Part shown: positions 1 to 7,811 of the stretch, one piece after another
How the letters are laid out: every line of letters starts with the position of its first letter
How positions within the stretch are numbered: position 1 is the stretch's first letter
Assembly: GCA_947306025.1 (NCBI GenBank)
Contig: CAMZFJ010000002.1
Span: 1-27,687, forward strand
DNA length: 27,687 bases
Origin: an uncultured Fibrobacter sp.
Lineage (GTDB): Bacteria > Fibrobacterota > Fibrobacteria > Fibrobacterales > Fibrobacteraceae
Reading direction: 5' to 3'
Made by a program: the position numbers and the translations under genes
Notes under the pieces: generated by a model
The model's input: the letters and a program-made list of their open reading frames with translations, nothing else
Told to the model about the DNA's origin: nothing
Database searches by the model: none

Positions 1-1
1 C

Positions 2-94
2 AAGTCTTTTTTGAATGCGAATGGCTGGACGATTAAAATGAGTAGCGTTCTCAAAGGCCGAATTGACTTGGCGTATGTCGAGTGCGGGAAATAG
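2..94 (+). CDS. 3' end of an unidentified gene (partial)
   Basis: An open frame enters from the left edge and ends at a TAG (92-94), giving 30 visible residues that end in AYVECGK. It is followed 18 bases later by a strong hairpin with A and T tracts on both sides, which is what one expects between converging genes. The fragment is too short to recognise a family. The other plus-strand frames close sooner or lack a matching terminator, but a chance open frame of this length cannot be excluded. Confidence 0.5.
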   Translation, partial: KSFLNANGWTIKMSSVLKGRIDLAYVECGK

Positions 95-112
95 TGCATT
101 GCCTTTTTAAAG

Positions 113-144
113 AAAATTGCCTCGGATTTCTCCGAGGCAATTTT
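113..144. terminator. Bidirectional intrinsic terminator
   Basis: A perfect 14-bp stem (113-126 with 131-144) closes a TTTC loop. The outer stem is AAAATTGC/GCAATTTT, so U-rich ends exist on both strands. It lies between the end of the left-edge fragment (94) and the end of the minus-strand ABC transporter gene (167) and probably serves both. Confidence 0.9.
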
Positions 145-166
145 GTATGTGGTTTTCGAATGAGTC

Positions 167-1894
167 TTAATTTACTTCTTGGAGCTTGAGCATCTTGCAG
201 AAGAGTCCGCCTTTTTGCTTGAGTTCGGCGGGGGAGCCGGTTTCGACGACTTGACCGTTTTGCAACACCACGACCTTGTCTGCATTGGCGATGGTGCGCA
301 TGCGGTGTGCGATGATGATGACGGTCTTGTTTTGCACGAGTTCCGAAATGCTCTGCTGAATCTTGGATTCGTTTTCGACGTCGAGGCTTGCGGTGGCTTC
401 GTCGAGGAGGACGATGGGGGCATCCTTGAGGATGGCGCGTGCAATTGAGATTCGTTGGCGTTCGCCACCGGAGAGCGTGTCGCCGTTTTCGCCGATGACT
501 GTGTCGTAACCTTGCGGGAGCTTTTGGACAAAGTCATCGCAGTTTGCAAGTTTTGCGGCTCGCAGAATTTCTTCGTCGGTGGCATCGCGTTTACCGATGC
601 GGATGTTGTCGCGGATGGAGGCGTTGAACAGCACGACATCCTGGAAGACGATGGAGAAGTTCTTGAGGAGCGTTTCAGGATCGATTCTTGAAATGTCTTC
701 GCCGCCGAGCGTGATTGTTCCGCCTTGAATATCCCAGAAGCGGGCGGCGAGCTTTGCTGCGGTTGTCTTTCCGCTGCCGGATGGCCCGACGAGTGCGGTG
801 ATTTCGCCTTGCTTTGCGGTGAACGATACATTCTTCAAAACTTGCTTGTCTTCGTTATAGAAGAAACTTACATCCTTGAATTCGATATCAAAATTCTTGG
901 GCGTAAATTTTGTAGTACCGCGTTGCACTTCCATATTGTCCATTTCCTTGAAGCGGTTGAGGCGCACATCCAAGAAGAACAGTTCTGACATGTTGTTGAG
1001 AACAAGATAGATGGGACTGTAAATTGTCGAAGCGCAAACGATGTACACAAGGTAATCGAAAATGCTGAGCTTGTTTTGTGCCAGGAGAATGGAACCGAAA
1101 ATCAAGACGGATGCAAGGCCGAATTTTAAGAAAACTTGTGCGCCATTCAGAATGACTCCGGTTGAAAATTCGCCCTTGATTTGGCTATTTTCGTGATTCC
1201 TGGAATGCTCATCCATGGCTTTGCAAATGCTTTCTTCTTCGCAGTAAGCCTTGATTTCCTGGATGTTTTCAAGGCATTCCTGAATGTCTTCGGAAATGAC
1301 TCGCCCAGAATCGTATGTGTGTTTGTAGTTTTTGAACTGCATCTTGCGCGAGATGAAAATGAGTAAACCGGCAAACGGCACGACCCACAAGAGCGCTGTT
1401 GCCATCAGGGGGTTGTAAATGAAGAGTACAATAGCGCAGAGGACGAGCATTGCACCGACGGCAAAGATTTCTGGAACGGCGTGTGAAAAAATCATTTCGA
1501 GTGAATTGACGTCGGCCATGATGGTGGATGTCAAGTCGGAAAGATCTTTTTTGCCGAAGAATGCGAGCGGAAGCTTGCGGAGTTTTTCAGCAAGCGTGAT
1601 GCGTCGTTTTTTGCATTCTAGATAAACGGAATCGTAAGTACTGCTGTACGAAAGCGCGTAAAGACCGTACATCACGACAAAAATGACAACTGCTATAATC
1701 AAATAGATGAAAAAGTTGTGCGGTTCTGCGGACGGGTTTTCCATCTTTGCCATGTATTCTTTCAAAAATAGAAATACAAAGGAAAGTGGAAACATGAGCG
1801 AGAGGTAATGCCATGTTGTCCAAAATACGCCTTTGATAAATGTCTTTGTGCCTTCGTCAGAAAGGGCAAAACGTTTTTTTATCCAGTTATACAT
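167..1894 (-). CDS. Fused ABC transporter (permease + ATPase), YbtQ/IrtB-like
   Basis: A half-transporter of 575 residues from this start: an N-terminal six-helix membrane domain (about 1-315) and a C-terminal ATPase. Visible motifs are Walker A GPSGSGKTT (about 370-378), signature LSGGERQ (about 474-480), Walker B IVLLDEATASLD and H-loop AHRM. I chose the ATG at 1894 because GGAGG (complement of 1900-1904) sits at proper spacing and the gene then overlaps the upstream transporter by only 8 bases; a longer frame from 1933 exists but lies deep inside the upstream gene. YbtP/YbtQ and IrtA/IrtB are heterodimeric inner-membrane pairs of this fold that import ferric siderophores; I infer the same role from the neighbouring thiazoline NRPS operon. 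No siderophore-interaction (SIP) domain is fused. An exporter role for the peptide product cannot be excluded, since the fold is that of exporters. Confidence 0.9.
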   Translation of the reverse strand: MYNWIKKRFALSDEGTKTFIKGVFWTTWHYLSLMFPLSFVFLFLKEYMAKMENPSAEPHNFFIYLIIAVVIFVVMYGLYALSYSSTYDSVYLECKKRRITLAEKLRKLPLAFFGKKDLSDLTSTIMADVNSLEMIFSHAVPEIFAVGAMLVLCAIVLFIYNPLMATALLWVVPFAGLLIFISRKMQFKNYKHTYDSGRVISEDIQECLENIQEIKAYCEEESICKAMDEHSRNHENSQIKGEFSTGVILNGAQVFLKFGLASVLIFGSILLAQNKLSIFDYLVYIVCASTIYSPIYLVLNNMSELFFLDVRLNRFKEMDNMEVQRGTTKFTPKNFDIEFKDVSFFYNEDKQVLKNVSFTAKQGEITALVGPSGSGKTTAAKLAARFWDIQGGTITLGGEDISRIDPETLLKNFSIVFQDVVLFNASIRDNIRIGKRDATDEEILRAAKLANCDDFVQKLPQGYDTVIGENGDTLSGGERQRISIARAILKDAPIVLLDEATASLDVENESKIQQSISELVQNKTVIIIAHRMRTIANADKVVVLQNGQVVETGSPAELKQKGGLFCKMLKLQEVN

Positions 1895-3677
1895 TTTCGC
1901 CTCCGTTATTGTTGCTGCCTGCGTTTGCGCCAATGGTCCATGTGACGGATTGCTGGTAATCTTTCCACATCTTGGCGAATATGCCGCCCTTTTCGACGAG
2001 TTCCTTGTGCGTGCCGCGTTCTACGATTTCGCCGCCTTGTACAACGAGAATTTGGTCTGCATTGACGATGCTTGTGAGTCTATGTGCAATCATCAAGACT
2101 GTCTTGCCTTTGGAAAGTGTCTGTAAAGCCTTTTGAATGAGGTGTTCGTTTTCGGGGTCGGCAAATGCGGTGGCTTCGTCGAGAACGACGATGGGGGCGT
2201 TCTTGAGGATGGCTCGTGCAAGTACGATTCGCTGCTGTTCGCCACCAGAAAGGTATGTGCCCTTGGTACCGATGACGGTGTTGATGCCATCTGGCAAGCG
2301 GTCGATGATTTCACGGCATTGCGCGAGGTCTAACGCTTTGTTCACGCTTTCGATGGAAGCCTCAGGAGTTCCGTAACGGACGTTCTCCAAAATACTCTTC
2401 TTGAAAAGTCGAGTATTCTGGAAAACGAATGATGTTTTTTTCATGAGGACTTCTTTGGGTATTTCCTTGATTGGGGCGCCTCCGATGAGGACTTCGCCGC
2501 CTGTCACGTCGAAGAATCGCGGGACGAGTTTTGCGATAGTGCTCTTGCCGCCGCCCGATGCACCTACGAGTGCAACGGTTTGGCCTTCTTTGATGCTGAA
2601 CGAAATTCCCTTAAGCACCTGATTTTCTGTGCCGGGGTATGTAAAATCGACATTCCTGAATTCGATATCGAAATTCTTGATTTGCTGCGGATTAGTGGGT
2701 TCCGCAAGATTTGGATAGTTTGTCAAGGATTCGATGCTGTTGATGGCGATGCTTGCATTGTTGAGGGCTTGGCTCAAGTACATGCTGCGCATGATATTTT
2801 GCGAGAAAACGGGAGTCACGAGAATGTAAAGCATCAAGTCGATGATTGTTGCTGCGATGTTCCCAGAATTCGTGATGATGAGGATTGCCGTAGGAACGAG
2901 CAAAAGCGCAACACCGTTGATAAGCGTTGTGTAGGAACACATGATGAACTTCCAGCTACTGGAATAGGCAACAACCATCTTGTGGTAATCTTCGATGGTG
3001 TTGTAAAAGTTTTTGAAGGAGTAAATAGTTTGTTGGAAAACTTTAACGACGGGGATGCCGCGCACATATTCGACGGCTTCGGTGTTCATGTCTTCGAGCG
3101 ACTTCATGTATTTTTGCATAAAGTCCTTGCTTTTGTTCATCTTGGTTCCAAGAGTCACGATAGCGTATGCGATGGGGACGATAGAGGCAATGCCCAAACG
3201 CCAATCGAAAACGAATAAAAGAACGAGTGCCGCGATAGGGATGATAAGGGTTCCCGATAAGTCCGGAAGCTCATGCGCAATAAAAGTATGAGTGACTGTA
3301 GCGTTGTCGTCAAGAATTTTGCGGATGCGACCGGATGGATTTCTGTCGAAAAATCCGAGCGGAAGCATGAGAAGTTTCTTGATTGTGAATCGGCGGATGT
3401 TGCCTTCGACGCGGAACGCGACCAAGTGCGAACAGACGAGGGCCGCAAAGTAAAGGAGAACGCTTGCCGCCGAGAAAATAACGGCGATTATCGCATAATG
3501 CTTGACCATATCGTATGAAATATTCCCGGTTGCGGTGAATAGTTCGCGGACAATGAACCATACATATATAAATGGTATCATCCCAGCGATGGCGCTTAGT
3601 GCAGAAAATAAAAGTGCAAACGGAAATAAAATTTTCCTTGATTGCATATAAGGTGTTAATCTTTTAAAAACACTCAT
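1887..3677 (-). CDS. Fused ABC transporter (permease + ATPase), YbtP/IrtA-like
   Basis: This 596-residue half-transporter is the first gene of the minus-strand pair. It has a membrane domain (about 1-320) and an ATPase with Walker A GASGGGKST (372-380), signature LSGGEQQ (476-482), and Walker B running into DEATAFADPENE (500-511). The 'AFADPENE' form of the D-loop region is, in my knowledge, typical of the YbtP/IrtA side of siderophore-importing pairs, while the partner gene carries the usual 'ASLD' form; two unlike ATPase halves point to a heterodimer. The start ATG is preceded by an AGAAGG ribosome-binding site. It is transcribed divergently from the plus-strand lipoprotein gene across a 178-bp gap. 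Inferred substrate: the metal complex of the NRPS product made by the operon at 13.8-27.7 kb. Confidence 0.9.
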   Translation of the reverse strand: MSVFKRLTPYMQSRKILFPFALLFSALSAIAGMIPFIYVWFIVRELFTATGNISYDMVKHYAIIAVIFSAASVLLYFAALVCSHLVAFRVEGNIRRFTIKKLLMLPLGFFDRNPSGRIRKILDDNATVTHTFIAHELPDLSGTLIIPIAALVLLFVFDWRLGIASIVPIAYAIVTLGTKMNKSKDFMQKYMKSLEDMNTEAVEYVRGIPVVKVFQQTIYSFKNFYNTIEDYHKMVVAYSSSWKFIMCSYTTLINGVALLLVPTAILIITNSGNIAATIIDLMLYILVTPVFSQNIMRSMYLSQALNNASIAINSIESLTNYPNLAEPTNPQQIKNFDIEFRNVDFTYPGTENQVLKGISFSIKEGQTVALVGASGGGKSTIAKLVPRFFDVTGGEVLIGGAPIKEIPKEVLMKKTSFVFQNTRLFKKSILENVRYGTPEASIESVNKALDLAQCREIIDRLPDGINTVIGTKGTYLSGGEQQRIVLARAILKNAPIVVLDEATAFADPENEHLIQKALQTLSKGKTVLMIAHRLTSIVNADQILVVQGGEIVERGTHKELVEKGGIFAKMWKDYQQSVTWTIGANAGSNNNGGENV

Positions 3678-3855
3678 GTTGGACCTTCTTTTTGTTTTCG
3701 CCCCAATTTTAATTTTTTAATGATTTCTTTTAAAGACTTAATTAGTTAAATCTAACTTTTCGGATTGTTCCGAGTCTATTTGGAGTTGAGGCGAACTTTT
3801 TGGATTTCTAAAATGCGGTCGAACTTAAAAAGGTGTATAAAACTAGGAGTCCTGT
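3678..3855. promoter_or_regulatory. Divergent promoter region with operator-like palindrome (3744-3757)
   Basis: This AT-rich 178-bp gap separates two divergent starts, so it must hold promoters for both the ABC pair and the lipoprotein-receptor run, unless these are read from elsewhere. It contains AGTTAAATCTAACT at 3744-3757, an imperfect palindrome matching at 12 of 14 positions, which could be a repressor site. It is not a recognisable Fur box. A good ribosome-binding site (AGGAG, about 3846-3850) precedes the lipoprotein ATG. I cannot assign -35/-10 elements with confidence. Confidence 0.4.
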
Positions 3856-5055
3856 ATGAATAAAAAACTTTTAGCACTCTCTTTTGTTGCGGCAAGCGTT
3901 TTGGCTGCTTGCGGTAACGATTCTTCGACTTCTTCAAACGGCGATGATGATTACAAACGCGAATTTGCAACATCCATTTCGACGGGCGAAACGATGTTTG
4001 TCGGCACGATGTCTTTAGACCACACGGATGATTTGGGCAAGGACTTTGTTGAAGTTGGCACGCGTGCAGGCGTTGTGTATTATGATAATGCCTTGTTTAT
4101 CGCTGATTTGGATGTCGGCTCTATTTCCCGTTACAGCTTGGCCGAAAATAATAAGCTTGGCAAAAAAGAGGCTGAACTTTCACTTCCAGGAAAATGGTCG
4201 GACCATATCTACTTTGTAAACAAAGAAAAAGCATATGTCGGTGGCTTGATGGATTCCCTACTCATCATTAACCCGAAAACAATGAAGATAACAGGTGCTA
4301 TTGATCTTTCCAAGTACAAGAGTAAGAATGCTTATGTGGTAACCCCTGGTACGGGCGTGATTGTCGATGATCGCCTTTATGTAGGTCTCATCCAGAACCA
4401 AGATGAGTACCGCACAGGTAATCAAGCTGAAGTTGCCATTATCGATGTTAAGAAGGACGAAGTCATTGCCGTTGCTACGGATGACCGCGTCGCTGCAGTG
4501 GGTTCTCTAGACGACTCGGAAAATCAGTCGTTTACGGTACTTGATGGTTATATTTATTGCTACAGTAATGCTTCTTGGGGCTACGCTCCTGGCCAGGTTG
4601 ATGGTTTCCTCCGTATCAAGGTGGGCGAAACCAAGTTTGACAAGGATTACGCTTGGTTTGTGAGCAAGGATGTTGCCATTGACGGTATCACCAAGAAAGG
4701 TGTTTTCAAATATCTCGCGCCGTCAACACATCCGAGCGATGGTTACGTTTACTCTTTCTTGAACGTGATGAAGGATCTGGAAAAGGGGTGGCTTGATGCG
4801 GAAAGTTACCACAATCCCACTTGCAAGCCGGTGCAGATTGACCTTGCAAAGAAAAAGATGAAGGCTTTGCCGATTGATTATACTTCGAGCTGGGCTAGTT
4901 ACGGTAAGTATGTCGAGGAAGATGGCAAGGTGATCTTTGCGGTTTCTACGGAAAAAGATGGCAACGCCTACTTCCGCTATGATCCGAAAACGGATAAAGC
5001 CAAGAAGATTGCCAAGGCCGAACAAATCCCGATGTGGATGGTTCCGCTGAAGTAA
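3856..5055 (+). CDS. Propeller-like lipoprotein partner of TonB receptor (DUF4374-like)
   Basis: A 399-residue lipoprotein. The N-terminus is a signal peptide ending in the lipobox LAAC with Cys19, followed by a Ser/Asp/Asn-rich tether. The body has repeated short beta-strand units (for example DNALFIADLD, DDRLYVGLIQ) of the kind seen in beta-propellers, and the stretch GFLRIKVGETKFDKDYAW resembles the DUF4374 family, which in Bacteroidota sits beside TonB-dependent receptors; that family call is from memory and tentative. A paralogue lies at 12395-13630, with shared features including VDDFVEI/GKDFVEV and IDLSKY. It starts the run leading to a TonB receptor and feoAB, so a role in capturing or handing over a metal chelate at the cell surface is plausible but not shown by sequence. 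Confidence 0.8.
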   Translation: MNKKLLALSFVAASVLAACGNDSSTSSNGDDDYKREFATSISTGETMFVGTMSLDHTDDLGKDFVEVGTRAGVVYYDNALFIADLDVGSISRYSLAENNKLGKKEAELSLPGKWSDHIYFVNKEKAYVGGLMDSLLIINPKTMKITGAIDLSKYKSKNAYVVTPGTGVIVDDRLYVGLIQNQDEYRTGNQAEVAIIDVKKDEVIAVATDDRVAAVGSLDDSENQSFTVLDGYIYCYSNASWGYAPGQVDGFLRIKVGETKFDKDYAWFVSKDVAIDGITKKGVFKYLAPSTHPSDGYVYSFLNVMKDLEKGWLDAESYHNPTCKPVQIDLAKKKMKALPIDYTSSWASYGKYVEEDGKVIFAVSTEKDGNAYFRYDPKTDKAKKIAKAEQIPMWMVPLK

Positions 5056-5087
5056 GATTATGAGGCCTAACGGCTAAGCGAAAAAAT

Positions 5088-5270
5088 CATGCGGGCGGGG
5101 CCCCAGCTCGGAGTGGATGCTTTCAGCATCAGCAATTACGGCTCAGCTATGTTTGCACAAGTGCAACCGCAGCATTCGCCTTTGATGCTTTTGACGCCTA
5201 CGGCGTCCGTCGCTGCGGTTCGGTCATGCCGGTCTGCAAGCAGCCCGTCGCGACACTCACCTTGCAGACT
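5088..5270. repeat. Hairpin-rich intergenic block
   Basis: The gap between the lipoprotein and the receptor is GC-richer than its surroundings and packed with inverted repeats: GGGGCCCC (5097-5104); GATGCT/AGCATC (5116-5121 with 5125-5130); TTGCAC/GTGCAA (5153-5158 with 5161-5166); AACCGCAGC/GCTGCGGTT (5165-5173 with 5212-5220), which encloses AGCAT/ATGCT (5171-5175 with 5185-5189) and GACGCC/GGCGTC (5193-5198 with 5202-5207); and GTCTGCAAG/CTTGCAGAC (5232-5240 with 5261-5269), which encloses the palindrome GTCGCGAC (5247-5254). No convincing frame codes for protein. It could be a dispersed palindromic repeat, a structured leader or small RNA, or an attenuator for the receptor gene. Confidence 0.6.
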
Positions 5271-5321
5271 TTTGCGAAGGTAATCCTTGGCCGACGCTTT
5301 TTTCACTTTAGAAAATTTTTT

Positions 5322-5334
5322 GATAATGAATATC
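5322..5334. promoter_or_regulatory. Possible Fur-box-like site at the receptor start
   Basis: The sequence GATAATGAATATC differs at one base from the 6-1-6 Fur pattern GATAATnATTATC. It overlaps the chosen receptor start codon. The surroundings are AT-rich, so a chance match is a real possibility, and no second copy was found ahead of the other genes. Confidence 0.25.
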
Positions 5335-7578
5335 TATAAAAGAATGAGATTTGTGCTTGCTTGTGCCGCAGTTTTGACTGTGGCTGTTTTTGCGCAAGAT
5401 GATGAAGTGACGCAATTCGATGATTTTGCGGATGAAAATGAAAGTCCGGCGATTAGCACGGATGCTGCGAATGTCTCGGCGAATGGTGCCGCAGCTACGA
5501 ACTCCTCTGCAAATTCGGAAGATGTCACAAAACTGGATTTGCTTTCGGTCGAGACGGAATCGGAAGCGGAGCAGGCTGCAATTGCGAAACAGGTCGAAAC
5601 GGTTTCTACGATTGATGCCGCCGAATTGCAGAATACGAGCAAGAGCATTTCCAAGGCGATTAATTCCGCATCTGGCGTGAAAGTGCGCAAGTCTGGCGGA
5701 ATGGGTAGCGAAGGTAAAATAAATATTCGCGGTATGGAAGGCAAGAACATCAAGGTGCTTGTCAACGGCGTTCCTGTCGAAACTCAGGGAAATTTGGGAC
5801 TTGACGATATTCCTATCGACCAAATTGCGGATATCGAAGTTTATAAGGGCTATATACCGGCGCGTTTTGCGACAGACGGCGCGGGCGGTGCCATTAACAT
5901 TGTGACCAAGAAGCGCCCGGCAAATTCAATTGACGCCTCTTATAGTTTTTCGAGTTTCAATACACACAAAGCGTCTGTCAGTGCAAGCCGTTTGATAGAC
6001 AGCATTGCGGGTGCGACAAGCCTTGAAATTGGCGTATCCGGCTACTTTAATCATTCCGACAACAATTACGAATTCACTTCGCCGTATATGAAAAGTTCTA
6101 CGGGCAAGGATACGAGTGTCGTTCGCGATCACGACCATTATACATCCTACAATGTGCAGGCTTTCGCAAATTTGATGAATGCCTGGTTTGATAAAATTTC
6201 GCTTGGTGCTAGTTTCGGTGCGTTTGACAAGGAAATTCAGGGCATCGAATATCGTATTAAGGAAACAACATCCGAAGGCTACAATTTCGGTGTTTCACTT
6301 GGTCTTGACAAGAAAAACTTTATTGCCAAGAATTTGAATTTTGGCGACTATTTTTCATTTGGTTTTGCAGAAAACAAAATAATCGATACAAGCCGCGTTC
6401 ATTGCCGCAATTGGTTTAGCTGCGATGTCGCAAAGAAAAATGTGGGAGAGCTTACATCAATGGGGCTCCCGAAACTTCGTACTGTTGAAATTTACGATTT
6501 TAATAATTTATTGAATCTTGATTATCAATATGTAAAAGATCAGTTTGTTTATTTGAATACGCTTCTCAGATATCATAAGGAAAAACCTGAAGATGATCTT
6601 GGTTCGGAAAAGATGGGTTTCAATACGGCAGGGCTTCCAGGTGAAATGTTTTCTGTGACTACTGGCATTTCGCTTGAAAATCGTTTCTGGAATTCTCGAA
6701 TCCAAAATCTCGCAGGCTTCAAATTCCACTACTTGAATGCCAAAATTTCGAATATGCCGACGAGCCTTCTGATTGAACCTGCGGTAGAATCGAATGACTA
6801 CACGGATTTCAGTTATGATGAAAATTTGATGTTCAAAATTGCAAAACCGCTTTCTGTGAAGGCTTCGTATCAACATGCGGTGCGTTTGCCGTCTCCCGAA
6901 GAACTTTTTGGTGACGGCCTTCGTGTGAGCGCTGCGATAAACCTCAAGCCTGAAGAAACGGATAATTTCAATTTTGGAATTTCTGTGGATTTGCAGGAAC
7001 TGCCGTTTGTAACAAGGCTCCGCTTTGACGGTGATGTATTTTATTCGTACTACAAGAATCGAATTCATTACATGAGTTCATCGCAAATGTCGATTCCCTA
7101 CTTTAATATGAATCCGATTCGCAGCTGGGGCTACGAAGTCGATGTAAAGTTGGATGTAAATGAGTGGGTTTTATTAGGAACGAACTGGACTTTCCAAGAT
7201 TTACGCAATGTAAAATATAATGCAAAACAGGGCATTCCCAAGGATGCAATCGTTCCGAATATTCCACGATTCTTTATGAACTATCTTGCAGAGTTCCATG
7301 TTGGCGACTTGTTTAGCAAGGAAGATTTTTTGAAAGTCTGGTGGTCTGCAAATTATACGGATGAATATTTCTACGGCTGGAAAATTAGCTCCCGCCAGAG
7401 CCGTAAAATTAAATCTTCGTTCACGCAAGATATTGGCGTCGAATATTCCTTGTGGGATAATAAATTGGGCTGGAGCTTTGAAGTTGATAACTTGGCTGAT
7501 GCTCGCTCGTATGACAAGTTTGGCGAAAGCAAGCCGGGTAGAAGTTTTGCGACAAAGATCCGCTACAGTTTTAGATAG
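5326..7578 (+). CDS. TonB-dependent outer-membrane receptor 1
   Basis: A 750-residue receptor. It has a signal peptide (cleavage expected after VFA, giving a mature start QDDEV), an unusual acidic/Ala/Ser-rich stretch of about 50 residues, a TonB-box-like segment DVTKLDLLSVE, then a plug domain (SGVKVRKSGG, INIRGMEGKN, VLVNGVPV, IEVYKGYIPARF, GGAINIVTKK), and a beta-barrel ending in an aromatic-rich strand (KIRYSFR). A TTG 39 bases further upstream would also be in frame, but the ATG at 5326 gives a proper signal peptide; 5344 is another possible start. Eleven bases separate it from feoA, so it is probably co-transcribed with feoAB. The ligand is not visible; context suggests a ferric or other metal chelate. 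Confidence 0.93.
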   Translation: MNIYKRMRFVLACAAVLTVAVFAQDDEVTQFDDFADENESPAISTDAANVSANGAAATNSSANSEDVTKLDLLSVETESEAEQAAIAKQVETVSTIDAAELQNTSKSISKAINSASGVKVRKSGGMGSEGKINIRGMEGKNIKVLVNGVPVETQGNLGLDDIPIDQIADIEVYKGYIPARFATDGAGGAINIVTKKRPANSIDASYSFSSFNTHKASVSASRLIDSIAGATSLEIGVSGYFNHSDNNYEFTSPYMKSSTGKDTSVVRDHDHYTSYNVQAFANLMNAWFDKISLGASFGAFDKEIQGIEYRIKETTSEGYNFGVSLGLDKKNFIAKNLNFGDYFSFGFAENKIIDTSRVHCRNWFSCDVAKKNVGELTSMGLPKLRTVEIYDFNNLLNLDYQYVKDQFVYLNTLLRYHKEKPEDDLGSEKMGFNTAGLPGEMFSVTTGISLENRFWNSRIQNLAGFKFHYLNAKISNMPTSLLIEPAVESNDYTDFSYDENLMFKIAKPLSVKASYQHAVRLPSPEELFGDGLRVSAAINLKPEETDNFNFGISVDLQELPFVTRLRFDGDVFYSYYKNRIHYMSSSQMSIPYFNMNPIRSWGYEVDVKLDVNEWVLLGTNWTFQDLRNVKYNAKQGIPKDAIVPNIPRFFMNYLAEFHVGDLFSKEDFLKVWWSANYTDEYFYGWKISSRQSRKIKSSFTQDIGVEYSLWDNKLGWSFEVDNLADARSYDKFGESKPGRSFATKIRYSFR

Positions 7579-7589
7579 AAGGAGCTTAA

Positions 7590-7811
7590 ATGTTTTTGTC
7601 AGAAATGAAAGAAAATCAGCATGGTCTGATTCGGCATATCAACGGGGATTCCCGTTTTATTTCTCGTGTCGTATCGATGGGGCTTCCGCCGAGCAGCCAG
7701 TTTTTGGTTCTGCAAAACGATGGGCGATCCCCGGTGCTTTTGTATTCGCACGATACGATGATTGCAATAAACCGCAAAGAATGTGCTCAGATTGAGGTGG
7801 TGTTTGTATGA
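7590..7811 (+). CDS. feoA: FeoA-like ferrous iron transport accessory protein
   Basis: A 73-residue SH3-like FeoA protein, the usual length for the family. The central ...RFISRVVSMGLPPSSQFLVLQ... stretch fits the FeoA pattern of a Met-Gly-[Leu/Ile]-x-Pro-Gly turn, here with PS in place of PG. AAGGAG stands 5 bases before the ATG. Its stop overlaps the feoB start in an ATGA, so the two are translationally coupled. FeoA is a cytoplasmic protein needed for FeoB function. Confidence 0.88.
   Translation: MFLSEMKENQHGLIRHINGDSRFISRVVSMGLPPSSQFLVLQNDGRSPVLLYSHDTMIAINRKECAQIEVVFV

Noticed and set aside
2580..3218. 212-residue plus-strand frame inside the ABC transporter gene
   Set aside because: It is antisense to a gene with clear ABC motifs, has no recognisable domain, and arises from codon bias on the opposite strand.
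3744..3757. Fur box in the divergent promoter
   Set aside because: The palindrome AGTTAAATCTAACT does not match the Fur consensus; it is reported only as an operator-like site.
5056..5290. Insertion sequence or mobile-element remnant in the hairpin-rich gap
   Set aside because: No transposase fragment, terminal inverted repeats at the block ends or target duplication is visible.
5287..5325. TTG start for receptor 1, and the equivalent TTG at 10038 for receptor 2
   Set aside because: Both would put about 13 residues before an otherwise standard signal peptide; the internal ATGs at 5326 and 10077 are better.
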